Below, piece after piece: positions 15,675-23,998 of a stretch of DNA of 64,000 nt. Below the pieces are notes generated by a model. It worked only from the letters and a program-made list of their open reading frames with translations. It had not been told where the DNA came from and searched no databases. Location of the stretch: the NCBI GenBank assembly GCA_041494245.1, contig JBGQAK010000002.1, forward strand, positions 186,001 to 250,000, in the 5' to 3' direction. The DNA is from RBG-13-68-16 sp041494245. Its GTDB lineage: Bacteria > Acidobacteriota > Thermoanaerobaculia > Thermoanaerobaculales > Thermoanaerobaculaceae. Numbering within the stretch: position 1 is the first letter of the stretch; every line of letters starts with the position of its first letter. Position numbers and translations under genes: made by a program.

Positions 15675-16655
15675 ATGAACAAGAGGCCAGACCATCACCC
15701 ATCCGCTTTCATTTCTTACGCGTGGGACGACGAGTCACACAAGGAGTGGGTCAAGGAATTCGCAGTACGACTCCGTTCCGATGGTGTCAACGTCACCCTG
15801 GATCAGTGGCACTTGGCACCGGGCGACCAACTCCCGGCCTTTATGGAACGTGCCGTCCGCGATAGCGAGTTCGTAATCATAGTTTGCACCCCGCGATACA
15901 AGGCAAAGTCAGAGACCAGGTCGGGTGGCGTGGGTTACGAGGGAGACATCATTACAGCGGAAGTGGCTACAGGGCAAAACCATCGCAAGTTCATACCAAT
16001 CTTGAGGCTGGGCGAGTGGGAATCTGCGGCACCTTCTTGGCTGCTCGGCAAAGTCTACATAGACCTACGCGGCCAGCCTTACCCTGAGCCGCGGTATGAG
16101 GACCTGATCGTTACCCTCCACGGGGCCCGGGAGGAAGCGCCGCCAGTCGGCCCTGGACCACAGTTGCGACGGAGCGTGAGGTCAGCTTCGCTGAAAGTTC
16201 CACTACCAACTGCGGGAGTGAGTGCAGGAACCAGCGAGCGCGGCCCAATATCGATCACGCGGATCGTCGATGAGGAGGTGACGGCGCCCAGAAATGATGG
16301 AACCCCGGGGAGTGCCCTATACGCGATTCCTTTTCAGCTCTCGAGAACACCATCACCGATCTGGCAGAAGGCGTTCCTGCAGACCTGGGATCGCCCTCCA
16401 AGGTTTACGACGATGCATCGGCCGGGCATCGCTCGAATCGTCTGCGATCGGATAGTGCTGGACGGCACGACCATCGACGAGGTGGAGCAATACCACCGCG
16501 AAACGCTGCTGCTCGCTGTCCAGGCGGCGAATCAGATTGAAGCGGAAATTGAAAGGGAACGGTCCGCAACTCGACGGCGCCAGCACGAAGCGGGGGAGGA
16601 GCATAGGCAGAAGATCAGGGACGCGGCTCAAAGGATCAAGTTTGACGCCAACTGA
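15675..16655 (+). CDS. Cassette gene 2: SEFIR/TIR-like domain protein
   Basis: A 326-residue soluble protein. Residues ~8-150 form a SEFIR/TIR-like fold: FISYAWDDESHKEWV (box 1), LRSDGVNVTLDQWHL, AVRDSEFVIIVCTPRY and the GGVGYE motif common in bacterial SEFIR proteins, followed by ITAEVATGQ. Residues ~160-326 have no clear domain and end in a charged helix rich in Glu and Arg. In bacteria such domains act in immunity, as NAD-degrading effectors or as adaptors, or in protein interactions; the enzymatic residues were not verified. The ATG at 15675 has GAGGG just upstream. attC-like sites lie on both sides. Confidence 0.72.
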   Translation: MNKRPDHHPSAFISYAWDDESHKEWVKEFAVRLRSDGVNVTLDQWHLAPGDQLPAFMERAVRDSEFVIIVCTPRYKAKSETRSGGVGYEGDIITAEVATGQNHRKFIPILRLGEWESAAPSWLLGKVYIDLRGQPYPEPRYEDLIVTLHGAREEAPPVGPGPQLRRSVRSASLKVPLPTAGVSAGTSERGPISITRIVDEEVTAPRNDGTPGSALYAIPFQLSRTPSPIWQKAFLQTWDRPPRFTTMHRPGIARIVCDRIVLDGTTIDEVEQYHRETLLLAVQAANQIEAEIERERSATRRRQHEAGEEHRQKIRDAAQRIKFDAN

Positions 16656-16721
16656 TGCAGCAAGAAAGGCGCTTACAGGGGGCGCCCGCAAGCAGGTGCC
16701 CCCAAAACATCGGCGTTATGC
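16647..16721 (+). other. attC-like site
   Basis: GCCAAC (16647-16652) and GTTATGC (16715-16721) bound a strong inner hairpin, GGGGGCGCC with GGTGCCCCC, and CTGATG pairs roughly with CATCGG near the ends. The right core departs from GTTRRRY at one base. The stop codon of the preceding gene lies inside the left part. Confidence 0.55.
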
Positions 16722-16754
16722 AGCTTCGGTACCCAAGTAGAGGAGAGCCTAGCG

Positions 16755-17639
16755 ATGTTTGCCAATGCGATTGAGGCCGCAGCACGTTACACGCGCGCAA
16801 TTCAGACGATCGCAAGAGTGTGGGGCAGCGCCACGGTCATCCCCGGTGCCGCGACACTCTTCTTCGTAAACGCGGACGGTTGGGCCTTGACCTGCAAACA
16901 CGTCGCAGCCCAGCTCCCGTCGGCAGACCAGTTGCTGGAGAAGTTCAATGCCTTCAAAGCTGAAAAGGCACACCTGCCAGCCGGGAAGAATTCGCGTCAA
17001 ACGCTGCGCGCGCTCGAACGCAAACACGGGTACTCGAACGGTACGCTCGTGGAGATGTACAACAGCTTCGTCGACTGTGTCGAAGGGCCGTTGGAACTCG
17101 AAGCACGTTTCCATCCCTCACTCGACGTCGCGCTCATCAAGTTCAGCAACTTCACCAAGCTCGGGGCTTTGGGTTTTCCGACTTTCGCTCAAGTCGGACA
17201 GGATCTGAAGCAGGGCAAGTTCCTGTGTAGGCTCGGGTTTCCATTTCCGGAATTTGCCAATTTCGAATACGACTCCGCTGCGGATCAGATCCGATGGACT
17301 TCAAGCGGGCGCCTTGACACACCGAGATTCCCGATCGAAGGAATGGTCACCCGACATCTTGCTGGACCCGGCGGTGTCGTCGGGTTCGAGCTAAGCACGC
17401 CTGGGCTCAGGGGTCAGAGTGGAGGACCGGCGTTTGACAGCGAGGGCCGAGTGTGGGGAATGCAGGCTGCAACAAGCCATCTCGACCTCGACTTCGACGT
17501 CGATATCGATGTTTTGCGCAATGGGCAGACGCGACGGGTGAAAGACAGCGCGTTCTTGCATGTAGGGCACTGCATCCACGTAGATGTGTTGAAGCAGTTT
17601 ATGCGCGACCACGGGGTCAGCTTCCATGAAGCTGCCTGA
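16755..17639 (+). CDS. Cassette gene 3: trypsin-like serine peptidase
   Basis: A 294-residue protein with a chymotrypsin-fold catalytic triad in order: His in TCKHVA (~residue 54), Asp in LDVALIKFS (~residue 123) and Ser in GLRGQSGGPAF (~residue 221). There is no signal peptide, so it is probably cytoplasmic, and no PDZ domain. A helical insert (~60-105) separates His from Asp. AGGAGAG precedes the ATG. It follows the SEFIR cassette with an attC-like site between. Cytoplasmic trypsin-like peptidases occur as effectors in several bacterial defence modules, but a defence role here is inference only. Confidence 0.75.
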   Translation: MFANAIEAAARYTRAIQTIARVWGSATVIPGAATLFFVNADGWALTCKHVAAQLPSADQLLEKFNAFKAEKAHLPAGKNSRQTLRALERKHGYSNGTLVEMYNSFVDCVEGPLELEARFHPSLDVALIKFSNFTKLGALGFPTFAQVGQDLKQGKFLCRLGFPFPEFANFEYDSAADQIRWTSSGRLDTPRFPIEGMVTRHLAGPGGVVGFELSTPGLRGQSGGPAFDSEGRVWGMQAATSHLDLDFDVDIDVLRNGQTRRVKDSAFLHVGHCIHVDVLKQFMRDHGVSFHEAA

Positions 17640-17665
17640 CCGTCAATAGAGGCGGTGTTGTCAAG
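17634..17665 (+). other. attC left half
   Basis: The core-like GCCTGAC (17634-17640) contains the stop codon of the peptidase gene and is followed by CGTCAATAGAGGCGG. No matching right half is found before IS110 sequence begins, so the site appears truncated or interrupted. Confidence 0.4.
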
Positions 17666-17755
17666 AGGGAGAGGTGCCAGGTACGCAGTTAGCGGATTTA
17701 TAGGGACGAATGAGCAACCCTGACCAAGACCCGGCTGGATGCGTACCTGACACCT

Positions 17756-17997
17756 GTTCTGTTGTCATCGATTCCACGAACACCGGTGGATCGCTGCGGT
17801 GCGCCTCGGCGTGCGCGACGGCGAAGAAGTCCTCGTGCACATCCAGACCGACAAAAAGGGTAGTAGGCTTGGGCATGGCTGACCTGCAGGTTGAGGTATC
17901 CGCCTCCGTGCAGCGTGCGACTCTGACCCCAACCGGGCCAACCCGCGAATCCGGCAGAGGTGGGCCCTCCTTTGCACCGAATGTCATGATGTCTAGG
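17756..17997 (-). mobile_element. IS110-family fragment 1 (left end plus transposase N-terminus)
   Basis: On the minus strand an ATG at 17876 opens MPKPTTLFVGLDVHEDFFAV, the start of a DEDD transposase, with HRSDPPVFVES after it. Similarity to the other copies is lost near 17756. The left end runs to GTCTAGG at 17991-17997, preceded by TGTCATGAT. Upstream, 17675-17760 holds GTGCCAGGTACG and GCGTACCTGACACC, an inverted pair of the motif seen beside the other copies. The frame cannot make a working transposase. Confidence 0.75.
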
Positions 17998-18032
17998 CGG
18001 GTGATTGAGGCCGACGACCCTGGACGCAGCCG

Positions 18033-18557
18033 ATGCTAAATCTTTTCCGCAGGAAGATGCCGTACGAGGAGCTGGGGTACGGCTTTGCCGATGCCCTCTT
18101 GCCAAGCGCGGTCGAGCAACTCGCTGCGTCCCCAACCGACTGGACAGGCAAACACCTCGATACGCAGGGAGTAGGGAGAGAACTGGCCATTTTGGCCCTT
18201 GCCATGCTCCAGATGTCGCTCATCGACACGGTTCCGCAAGAGTACGCCAGCAGCCGCGTGCTTGGCGGGTTTATGCAACGGGTCACCGAACGCTACACAA
18301 ACTTCGCCTTTGACCCAACAACCTCCGCGGTTGGGATGCAGTACATCCAGGCTGCGGCCAACGATCTACGCAACAAGCAGAAGACTGAGAGCTTTCCGAC
18401 GCTGGTGCCCCGTGCGGTCGCGCGAATTGCCGGGTTGACAAAAGGTGACGAGTATTGGCCTCTGGCGACTGAGTGCATCTACTCATTTATCCAATTGGTC
18501 CTCCAGACAGCCGCGCAGGCTGTCGCCGTTGCCAAAGCGAACACAAGGCTCGTGTGA
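18033..18557 (+). CDS. Cassette gene 4: hypothetical protein
   Basis: A 174-residue protein not recognised. It is mostly helical, with Ala- and Gln-rich segments (QYIQAAANDLRNKQKTES, FIQLVLQTAAQAVAVAKA) and no signal peptide. The ATG at 18033 lacks a clear Shine-Dalgarno; a second ATG at 18057 is possible. It begins 35 bases after the left end of IS110 fragment 1, so that end lies where the cassette's own upstream junction should be. Codon use is less G+C-biased than the flanking chromosome. It is probably a real cassette gene because the frame is long and undisturbed. Confidence 0.5.
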   Translation: MLNLFRRKMPYEELGYGFADALLPSAVEQLAASPTDWTGKHLDTQGVGRELAILALAMLQMSLIDTVPQEYASSRVLGGFMQRVTERYTNFAFDPTTSAVGMQYIQAAANDLRNKQKTESFPTLVPRAVARIAGLTKGDEYWPLATECIYSFIQLVLQTAAQAVAVAKANTRLV

Positions 18558-18605
18558 CAGCGTGTATGTGCGGCATTCGTCTCCGCGGCCCGACGCCCGA
18601 CTCTT

Positions 18606-18660
18606 GGCTGACAGCGGTATGCAGCCGACCGTGCTTCGTTGCCGCTGGACTCGGACGTAG
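18606..18660 (+). other. Possible degenerate attC
   Basis: GGCTGAC (18606-18612) followed by AGCGGTATGCAGCCGACCG resembles an attC left half, and CGGCAACG-type pairing with GTTGCCGC at 18639 is partial. No GTTRRRY core was found to its right. Confidence 0.25.
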
Positions 18661-18732
18661 GCGGCAGAAGAGAGAAGCCGCTCTCGGCGCGAAACGGAAC
18701 TCTGAACCCGGAAAGACGATACGGAGGGCCGA

Positions 18733-18999
18733 ATGGCTGAGCTGATAGAGTTTCCTCCACGAAGGATTTGCCCAACGTGCGGTGTCCAACTGCGGCCAGC
18801 GACGCGGTCAGAAATCAATGCGGATCTTAGTGATCCTCGCTACAGCTTCGTCGCCGAATCTGCAGCGCAGGGCTCGCACAACTGGGAGCCGCCAAACAAG
18901 TGGCCCGAGTGGCGCAAAGCCGAGGCGCTGCCGGCCGCATGGCTCCTGCGGTGCCCATCCTGTGACCTACGCGAGTTGTGGTCGCGGGAGCGTGGGTAG
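18733..18999 (+). CDS. Cassette gene 5: small zinc-ribbon-like protein
   Basis: An 88-residue protein with two Cys pairs, CPTC (~residues 14-17) and CPSC (~residues 74-77), placed as in a zinc ribbon whose halves are separated by a 55-residue Trp- and Pro-rich insert (NWEPPNKWPEWRKAEALP). It is likely cytoplasmic. TACGGAGGGCCGA lies before the ATG and provides a good Shine-Dalgarno. Family not recognised; it could bind nucleic acid or a protein partner. Confidence 0.5.
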   Translation: MAELIEFPPRRICPTCGVQLRPATRSEINADLSDPRYSFVAESAAQGSHNWEPPNKWPEWRKAEALPAAWLLRCPSCDLRELWSRERG

Positions 19000-19114
19000 C
19001 TACTTGCCTGGGCTGCTCCCTAGCCGGCTTGGAGCGGAGGCCGCCCCGCGTCCCCCACCGGAGCGACTAAAGCCGAGCGCCACCGAGCCCACCAAACTGA
19101 CAGAGGAGGGGACC

Positions 19115-19555
19115 ATGACGTCACTTGAGCAGCTGGGGCAGGCAGCCGTTCTTCTGCGGTGCTCCTTGAGTGCGGTCGAGGGACTCCGCCCCATTCCTTG
19201 GCTGGAGCGCTTTGTCATGCGCCGGACCTTCCGCGGCGAAAGGATCAGGCTCGGGCCCCCCATAGAATGGCTGGGCCGCCGCTGGGAAGTTCGCGTGGCC
19301 TCCGTCCAAGACTGCATCTACAAGGTCGCACTCGAGGCGGGCGCCCCCGACCGGACCAGTGCCGAGGAATTGTCCACGTCCGTATACACCAGGCTGCAGC
19401 AAGAGTTCGGCCCGCCTTCGCAGCCGGCGCCCACCGTGTTTCTTTGGGATGCCGATGATGGTAACGCTGTGCTTCAACTTGCCAATGTTCGTGGCCATCG
19501 ACGTGTAATGCTCTTTCTGACCTCAAGCACCGTACGAACATTCCCGCAGCGGTGA
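19115..19555 (+). CDS. Cassette gene 6: hypothetical protein
   Basis: A 146-residue protein not recognised. The ATG at 19115 has GAGGAGGG just upstream. It shows alternating hydrophobic and charged segments, with a conserved-looking GRRWEVRVASVQDCIYKVAL stretch (~residues 50-70) suggesting a small alpha-beta fold, and PTVFLWDADDGNAVLQL (~105-122). There is no signal peptide. An attC left half follows the stop codon, which supports a cassette origin. Confidence 0.5.
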   Translation: MTSLEQLGQAAVLLRCSLSAVEGLRPIPWLERFVMRRTFRGERIRLGPPIEWLGRRWEVRVASVQDCIYKVALEAGAPDRTSAEELSTSVYTRLQQEFGPPSQPAPTVFLWDADDGNAVLQLANVRGHRRVMLFLTSSTVRTFPQR

Positions 19556-19562
19556 TCGGGCT

Positions 19563-19590
19563 CGCTAACCAGCGCTTGCACCGGCCACAC
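19563..19590 (+). other. attC left half
   Basis: CGCTAAC (19563-19569) then CAGCGCTTGCACCGGCC, seven bases after the stop codon of the preceding gene. No right half; IS110 fragment 2 begins within about 30 bases, opening with TACGAGTACCCGGTACC at 19619. Confidence 0.5.
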
Positions 19591-19614
19591 CTACGGGTTT
19601 GCTTGCTTTGTGGG

Positions 19615-20015
19615 CCATACGAGTACCCGGTACCACTATCTGGAACACACAAGAACACAATTGTCTCCATTGCGACCCCAGGTGATCGGCGTGCTTGGGC
19701 CGGCTTCGTAGGCGAACACAAGCCGCGCGGCCTTGCTGTGGAGCCTCCGAACGAGCTTGTCGATGTCGGCCTGCCGGCTCCCGATCGATCCCACGAACAC
19801 CGGTGGATCGGAGCGGTGCGCCTCGGCGTGCGCGACGGTGATGAAGTGCTTGTGGGCGTCCAGACCGACGAAAAGGGTAGTAGGCTTGGGCATGGCTGAC
19901 CTCCGGTCCGAAGTATCCGCTGGCGTGCAGCGTGCGGCTCTGACCCCGACCGTGCCAACCCGCGACCATGACCGGCGGTCAGCCTCTCTTCGCACCGGAA
20001 GTCATGATGTCTAGG
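19615..20015 (-). mobile_element. IS110-family fragment 2
   Basis: The transposase start ATG is at 19893 (minus). The readable N-terminus MPKPTTLFVGLDAHKHFITV continues through HRSDPPVFVGSIGSRQADI and ends with the motif FAYEAGP, after which the sequence leaves IS110 homology and runs into the shared junction ending at TACGAGTACC (19619). The left end finishes at GTCTAGG (20009-20015). It retains the first Asp (GLD) and the Glu (YEAG) of the DEDD site but lacks the later acidic residues and the C-terminal Tnp20 serine domain. Confidence 0.85.
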
Positions 20016-20095
20016 CAGCATCGAGCAGCCGCAGGTGGCTTGTCGGGGCAGGGAACCGTTAGTAATCGCGAGTCAAACCTCGAAGGGAGGGTCGT

Positions 20096-20521
20096 ATGAT
20101 CGGAGCACTTGTGGCCAGGAAAGCGCTGGCTGGCGCTTTCGATGCGTTGAACCGGCATGATCTGGCGAAGTTTATGTCGGCCTGGCGGGACGACGGGGTG
20201 TTTGTCTATCCGGGCGAAATACCTGAAAGCGGGACCTTCCAGGGCAAGAGCGCCGTCGAAGGCTGGTTTCGCCATTTCTTTGAGCACTTCCCAGGAATCG
20301 GATTCGATATTCAAGACCTCTGCGTCCGGAACATCTTCGACCTTTCCGGCACCAACGTGGTCGCTGTGCACTGGAATATCCAGCTTACCAACCGACAGGG
20401 ACGTGTAGGTCAAAACAGCGGCGTAACGGTCGTGAATATCAAACGCGGCAAGGTCTTCCTCGTGAAGGATTTCATCTTTGATCTTGGCGACAACTTCAGG
20501 GCCAATTGGAGCGCGCCGTAG
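20096..20521 (+). CDS. Cassette gene 7: SnoaL/NTF2-like protein
   Basis: A 141-residue protein with the cone-shaped NTF2-like fold: an N-terminal helix (ALNRHDLAKFMSAWRDDGVFVYP), the FQGKSAVEGWFRHFFEHFP segment that is typical of SnoaL-like polyketide cyclase/isomerase relatives (core GKSAVEGWF), then four beta-strands ending in IFDLGDNFR. Members bind or isomerise small hydrophobic molecules; the substrate here is unknown. GAAGGGAGG gives a strong Shine-Dalgarno. It is preceded by IS110 fragment 2 and followed by an attC left half. Confidence 0.75.
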   Translation: MIGALVARKALAGAFDALNRHDLAKFMSAWRDDGVFVYPGEIPESGTFQGKSAVEGWFRHFFEHFPGIGFDIQDLCVRNIFDLSGTNVVAVHWNIQLTNRQGRVGQNSGVTVVNIKRGKVFLVKDFIFDLGDNFRANWSAP

Positions 20522-20532
20522 CGAGCGCTGCT

Positions 20533-20560
20533 GCCTGACAGCGCGTTGAAGCGGACCGGG
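20533..20560 (+). other. attC left half
   Basis: GCCTGAC (20533-20539) then AGCGCGTTGAAGCGGACC, 12 bases after the stop of the NTF2-like gene. The matching right half is missing; repeat sequence beginning ACGTTGCCCCGATAAAG follows immediately. Confidence 0.5.
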
Positions 20561-20613
20561 ACGTTGCCCCGATAAAGTAGACACTCTGACCTCACGCTGG
20601 AGGGAGGGTCAGG
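20560..20613 (+). repeat. Right-end-type repeat of the IS element, copy a
   Basis: Begins ACGTTGCCCCGATAAAGTAG, then ACACTCTGACC...ACGCTGGAGG and GGGTCAGG. The same sequence occurs at 26737 and 27772. It sits directly after an attC left half here and at 26710, and at 26737 it is joined to the IS110 left end. Confidence 0.65.
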
Positions 20614-21118
20614 TAGTTCCCTTCGGCACGCGGCGCCTCCGCCTAGGTGCCGTCTTGGCGGGCTTCTTCGTGCCCTGCATCTGCTCGAGCCTCCTTCGGG
20701 CCTCCCGCGCACCGATGCTCCTGACGGCGAGGATGGCGGCTCGGGTCGTACCCCTCACTCTCAGGGGACCGCTCGCCTTCTCCCACCGGTAGACGACCTG
20801 CGACGTGATGCCCAGGAGCCTGGCGAACTCCTGCCCGGTCAGTCGGAGCCTCCGCCGCAGGCTGCCCATGCCGTTGGCGGTGATGCGGGCCTTGTCGGTC
20901 GTCTCGGGAACCGCCGCCGGGTGAGCCTTCGCGAGGCCGTCGATTGTCTTCCGTAGCGAGCGCAGCTCCTTCTCCAACTGGGCGACCCTCCGCTTCAGGT
21001 CGGCCGTCGTGCGCCTCAGCCCAAGGGCCGGCTTGCTGATCGAGGCGAGGGCCTTGTTGGTTTCCCGGCGGGCGAGGCGGGAGACTTCGTCTTTCAGTAC
21101 CTTGGCGATGTTGGGCAT
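20609..21118 (-). CDS. XRE-like helix-turn-helix regulator with coiled coil
   Basis: A 169-residue DNA-binding protein. Residues ~1-65 form a coiled coil with heptads (LKRRVAQLEKELRSLRKTI). Residues ~85-125 form a helix-turn-helix of the XRE/plant-type kind (LRLTGQEFARLLGITSQVVY, then RWE). The basic tail (KKPAKTAPRRRRR) suggests DNA contact. AAGGAAT precedes the ATG. It is read opposite to most cassette genes, which is uncommon in integrons, and it may have entered with other DNA. The target is unknown. Confidence 0.65.
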   Translation of the reverse strand: MPNIAKVLKDEVSRLARRETNKALASISKPALGLRRTTADLKRRVAQLEKELRSLRKTIDGLAKAHPAAVPETTDKARITANGMGSLRRRLRLTGQEFARLLGITSQVVYRWEKASGPLRVRGTTRAAILAVRSIGAREARRRLEQMQGTKKPAKTAPRRRRRVPKGTT

Positions 21119-21448
21119 CAGATTCCTTTCCGCTGAACGAATCGCTTCAAGGATACTCCTGCGGGGCAACGAGGTGTACTCCCGCGCCAACCGCTGCCGA
21201 GCAGGCGGCCCGGCGAGGACGGCCGCGGTGCTTAGAGAGAAGCCGCCTTGCATACGCCGGGGGTAGGACTGGCTCACCAGATCCTTGGTGGCCAGCTCCA
21301 GTAAGAGACGGTGCCCCAGGACGGGCGATCACGCGTGGCGAGGGGTCCACGGTACGGGCGGGCCGGCCGCGCACGCTGCGCGCCAGCAGCGGCGCAGCCC
21401 AGGCGTTCACCGCCATCAGGAATAGAATGCGGGCGGAGGTGATCCAAA
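21119..21448. other. Intergenic region between divergent genes
   Basis: About 330 bases between the XRE-like gene (left, minus) and the hypothetical gene at 21449 (right, plus). A TAGAAT at about 21422 followed by GGAGGTGAT at 21435 can serve the rightward gene. Open frames in between are Arg/Pro-rich and not convincing. No attC was recognised. Confidence 0.35.
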
Positions 21449-21832
21449 ATGCCTAAGCCTCTTGAGAGGGAGGCCAAGCGCCTGGCACGAGCGCTGAAAC
21501 GAGTGAAGGATCTTTGGGTTCGGATGAACTCTTCCCCAGCAGGTAAGTTTACCCGCGACGTGGAGCAACTTCCGAAAGCACTGAAGGACCCCAAGGCGAC
21601 GCCACCACCGGAGGAGGACGTAAGAACCACGTGCGAGGCAACCGTGAGGTACCTGAAGACGGTGCTGGGCCACCTCGAGAAGACCGAGGGCTCGGGCAAG
21701 GCATTCGGTGACTTCTATCCCGGGTTCTTTGTCCTCCCTACCGTGCGAGAGGTCCGTCGTCTGGCTGACGAGGTTGAAGCGGCATGCCGGGAGTACCTTG
21801 AGGCCCGGAAAAAGGCGCAGCAAGTACCCTAG
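21449..21832 (+). CDS. Cassette gene 8: small hypothetical helical protein
   Basis: A 127-residue, strongly charged, mainly helical protein (LEREAKRLARALKRVKDLW; VREVRRLADEVEAACREYLE) with no signal peptide or known domain. A near-perfect Shine-Dalgarno GGAGGTGAT precedes the ATG. No function can be offered. Confidence 0.55.
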   Translation: MPKPLEREAKRLARALKRVKDLWVRMNSSPAGKFTRDVEQLPKALKDPKATPPPEEDVRTTCEATVRYLKTVLGHLEKTEGSGKAFGDFYPGFFVLPTVREVRRLADEVEAACREYLEARKKAQQVP

Positions 21833-22046
21833 CGCGAGGTGTGGACACACCGCCAAGGTCCTTTCTCGAATACCCCGACCTCCAAGAAACGTCGGCCGCT
21901 AGACGGCCTTCCAGACAGTGCCCACGATGGCCGTTCCCGCGGGGCAAGGGGCCACGGTGGGGGCGGGCCGGCAAGCCTCGATCGGATGAGCGTTCTAGGG
22001 CACTTGCGCTTGGCGCCATCGCGCCTACTTGAGCCGGAACTCCGCG

Positions 22047-22472
22047 ACGAGGTGCGTACGAGTACCGTACGAGTACCGATACTACTACCTCACCATTTGG
22101 AAGACGCAAATAAACAACTATCTCTTTTGTGATCCCAGGCGATCGGCCTGCTTGCGCCGGCCTCGTAGGCGAACACCAGGTGCGCGGCCTTGCTGTGGAG
22201 CCTCCGAACGAGCTTTTCGATGTCAGCCTGCCGGCTCCCGATCGCTCCCACGAACACCGGCGGATCGCTGCGGTGCGCCTCGGCGTGCGCGACGGTGATG
22301 AAATCCTTGGGGACGTCCAGACCGACGAAAAGGGTAGTAGGCTTGGCCATGGCTGACCTGCGGTCCGAAGTATCCGCTGCCGTGCAGCGCGGGGCTCTGA
22401 CCCCAACTGGGCCAACCCGCGACCATGACCGGAGGACAGCCCTGCTTCGCACCGGAGGTTGTGATGTCTAGG
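22047..22472 (-). mobile_element. IS110-family fragment 3, with ~210 bases of gene-free flank (21833-22046)
   Basis: The start ATG is at 22350 (minus). It reads MAKPTTLFVGLDVPKDFITV ... SIGSRQADIEKLVRR ... FAYEAGA, then the common junction: TCACCATTTGGAAGACGCAA lies at 22089-22108, beside two TACGAGTACC units at 22055-22075. The left end ends at GTCTAGG (22466-22472). The flank at 21833-22046 holds no recognisable gene. Confidence 0.85.
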
Positions 22473-22489
22473 CGTCCCCGGTACAGCTC

Positions 22490-23782
22490 ATGACCATATC
22501 GCTTCCCGAAAAACCGACCGGCATGGAGTATGAGGACTTTGTCGCCGCGACCCTGCGGGCATTAGGCTACTTCGTTGAAACGAGAGTAGTGCTTCGCGAG
22601 GAGAAGAAGGAGGTCCTAGAGCTTGATGTCGTTGCAACTCCGCTCGCATGCCCCAGTAAGGACAGGGAGCTCTACGAGGCCAAGAAGGGTGGCGTGAGCT
22701 TCTCGAACCTCTTCAAGCTTTATGGTCAACGCGTGTACTTGGGCGTGAAGGCGGCATGCCTCGCGAGCCTTGAGAGCTCCGATCCGACCCACAAGGCCGT
22801 ATATGAGTCCAAAGGCGCCGAGCTAGGGGTCCGAGTCTGCTGTCACCCCGTTGATTACGATCGTCTCGATACGCTCGCCTCGCCTCAGAACGCCTTAGGC
22901 TCGGACCAGCGTAAGGCCACAGTTGTCGCCGCTTGGTACCTCCAGATTGCGAAAAGGCTCGCCCAGGCGGCTCACTCCCAACAATGCAAGGCGCACAAGG
23001 GGGACGCCCTTCACGAGCAGCTGCGCCGTTATGGCTTCGACGTGCAAGCAAGCTTCTTCGCGAAGACGCCACTCCAGCGCGCTGAGAGTCTGTATGCCGC
23101 GTACTTCGATCACCCGAAGCTGAGTGGTGACGTTGTGAGCCTTCTGGCAAAGGAGAGAGCTGTCGAAGCGCGCATGATTTGGAATGAGGTAAACGACACG
23201 CACAAGCACTTGTGGCTTCAGCATCAGATCCTCACTGAGGCTACCGCGCGAATTGCAATCATCAAACACGCGCTCGACCACGTCGTCGACACTGGTGGTG
23301 CACGGGTCCCGACGTTTGCGCTCAAGATTGGGTCCCAGGCGTACAACGTCCAAGCGCATAATCTGCCACCACGCTTTGTTGAGGGTTTGGTGACGCTCCA
23401 CAGCCACCCGCACTCCCTGCGACTGCCATACTTGTTTCAGTCATTCGTGGAGCTGCTGGGAGGTTTCATCTTTCCTGGCTCAGGCGACGAACTGGCCTTT
23501 GTGCAGGCCCTGACCGGGGTGCCGCAGGCCGAGATCCTGCCCGCCATCCGCCTCCTGGACGAGTTCTTCGCGCCACCGGGCGGCAGCCTATTCTACGAGG
23601 TCAAGTCGGAAATGCTGTGCCTCAAGATGGTGCCAGGGTTTGTAAGGGGCATCGGGAGTTTTCTCCGCCAAGACCTCTTCGCTCTCAAGGAATATAGTGA
23701 CAAATACAGCGGCCATGGCTGGTTGCTCGCGAAGTGGCACAACGCGGCGTACTACGCCCTGGAACAGGAGCTAGAGGCATAA
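22490..23782 (+). CDS. Cassette gene 9: PD-(D/E)xK nuclease-like protein
   Basis: A 430-residue protein. Residues 10-70 carry a restriction-endonuclease-like core: GMEYEDFVAATLRALGYFVE, then LELDVVAT with Asp46 and LYEAKKG with Glu63-x-Lys65, matching the D...ExK metal site of Mrr-like and Holliday-resolvase-like nucleases. Residues ~150-430 are helical, without a recognised domain, and hold the sequence TLHSHPHSL with several His (~residue 303). There is no ATPase domain in the protein. It starts with ATG 18 bases after the left end of IS110 fragment 3 and ends 10 bases before an attC left half. A role in defence is possible but unproven. Confidence 0.6.
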   Translation: MTISLPEKPTGMEYEDFVAATLRALGYFVETRVVLREEKKEVLELDVVATPLACPSKDRELYEAKKGGVSFSNLFKLYGQRVYLGVKAACLASLESSDPTHKAVYESKGAELGVRVCCHPVDYDRLDTLASPQNALGSDQRKATVVAAWYLQIAKRLAQAAHSQQCKAHKGDALHEQLRRYGFDVQASFFAKTPLQRAESLYAAYFDHPKLSGDVVSLLAKERAVEARMIWNEVNDTHKHLWLQHQILTEATARIAIIKHALDHVVDTGGARVPTFALKIGSQAYNVQAHNLPPRFVEGLVTLHSHPHSLRLPYLFQSFVELLGGFIFPGSGDELAFVQALTGVPQAEILPAIRLLDEFFAPPGGSLFYEVKSEMLCLKMVPGFVRGIGSFLRQDLFALKEYSDKYSGHGWLLAKWHNAAYYALEQELEA

Positions 23783-23792
23783 GCGGTGCGCC

Positions 23793-23870
23793 GCCTAACA
23801 GCCATTAGAGGGGCCGTTGGGAAGAAGCACCTTAACGGTACCAGGTACCACTTTCTCCAGAAGATGCAGA
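23793..23870 (+). other. attC left half plus GGTACCAGGTACC motif
   Basis: GCCTAAC (23793-23799) then AGCCATTAGAGGGGCCG; the recurrent motif GGTACCAGGTACCAC follows at about 23838. No IS110 coding sequence remains here. The rest, to 23998, is gene-free. Confidence 0.5.
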
Positions 23871-23998
23871 TCTGGCTTTGACCGGTGCCTGCCGCTTCGC
23901 GGCGAGTGTGAGGGTCCTGCTCATTCATGGCGGACCTGATCGACCTCCCGCGCATACGTCGCAAGTCACTGGGGCGCAGCGTCAAGCCAACTCGGGCG

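Noticed and set aside
17661..17876. Working IS110 transposase at fragment 1
   Set aside because: Similarity stops after about 40 codons and the remaining frame is unrelated; the catalytic DD and serine domain are missing.
22055..22075. Short GTACC-type repeats considered as a CRISPR array
   Set aside because: Units are only 10-17 bases, are unevenly spaced and dispersed, and no regular spacers exist.
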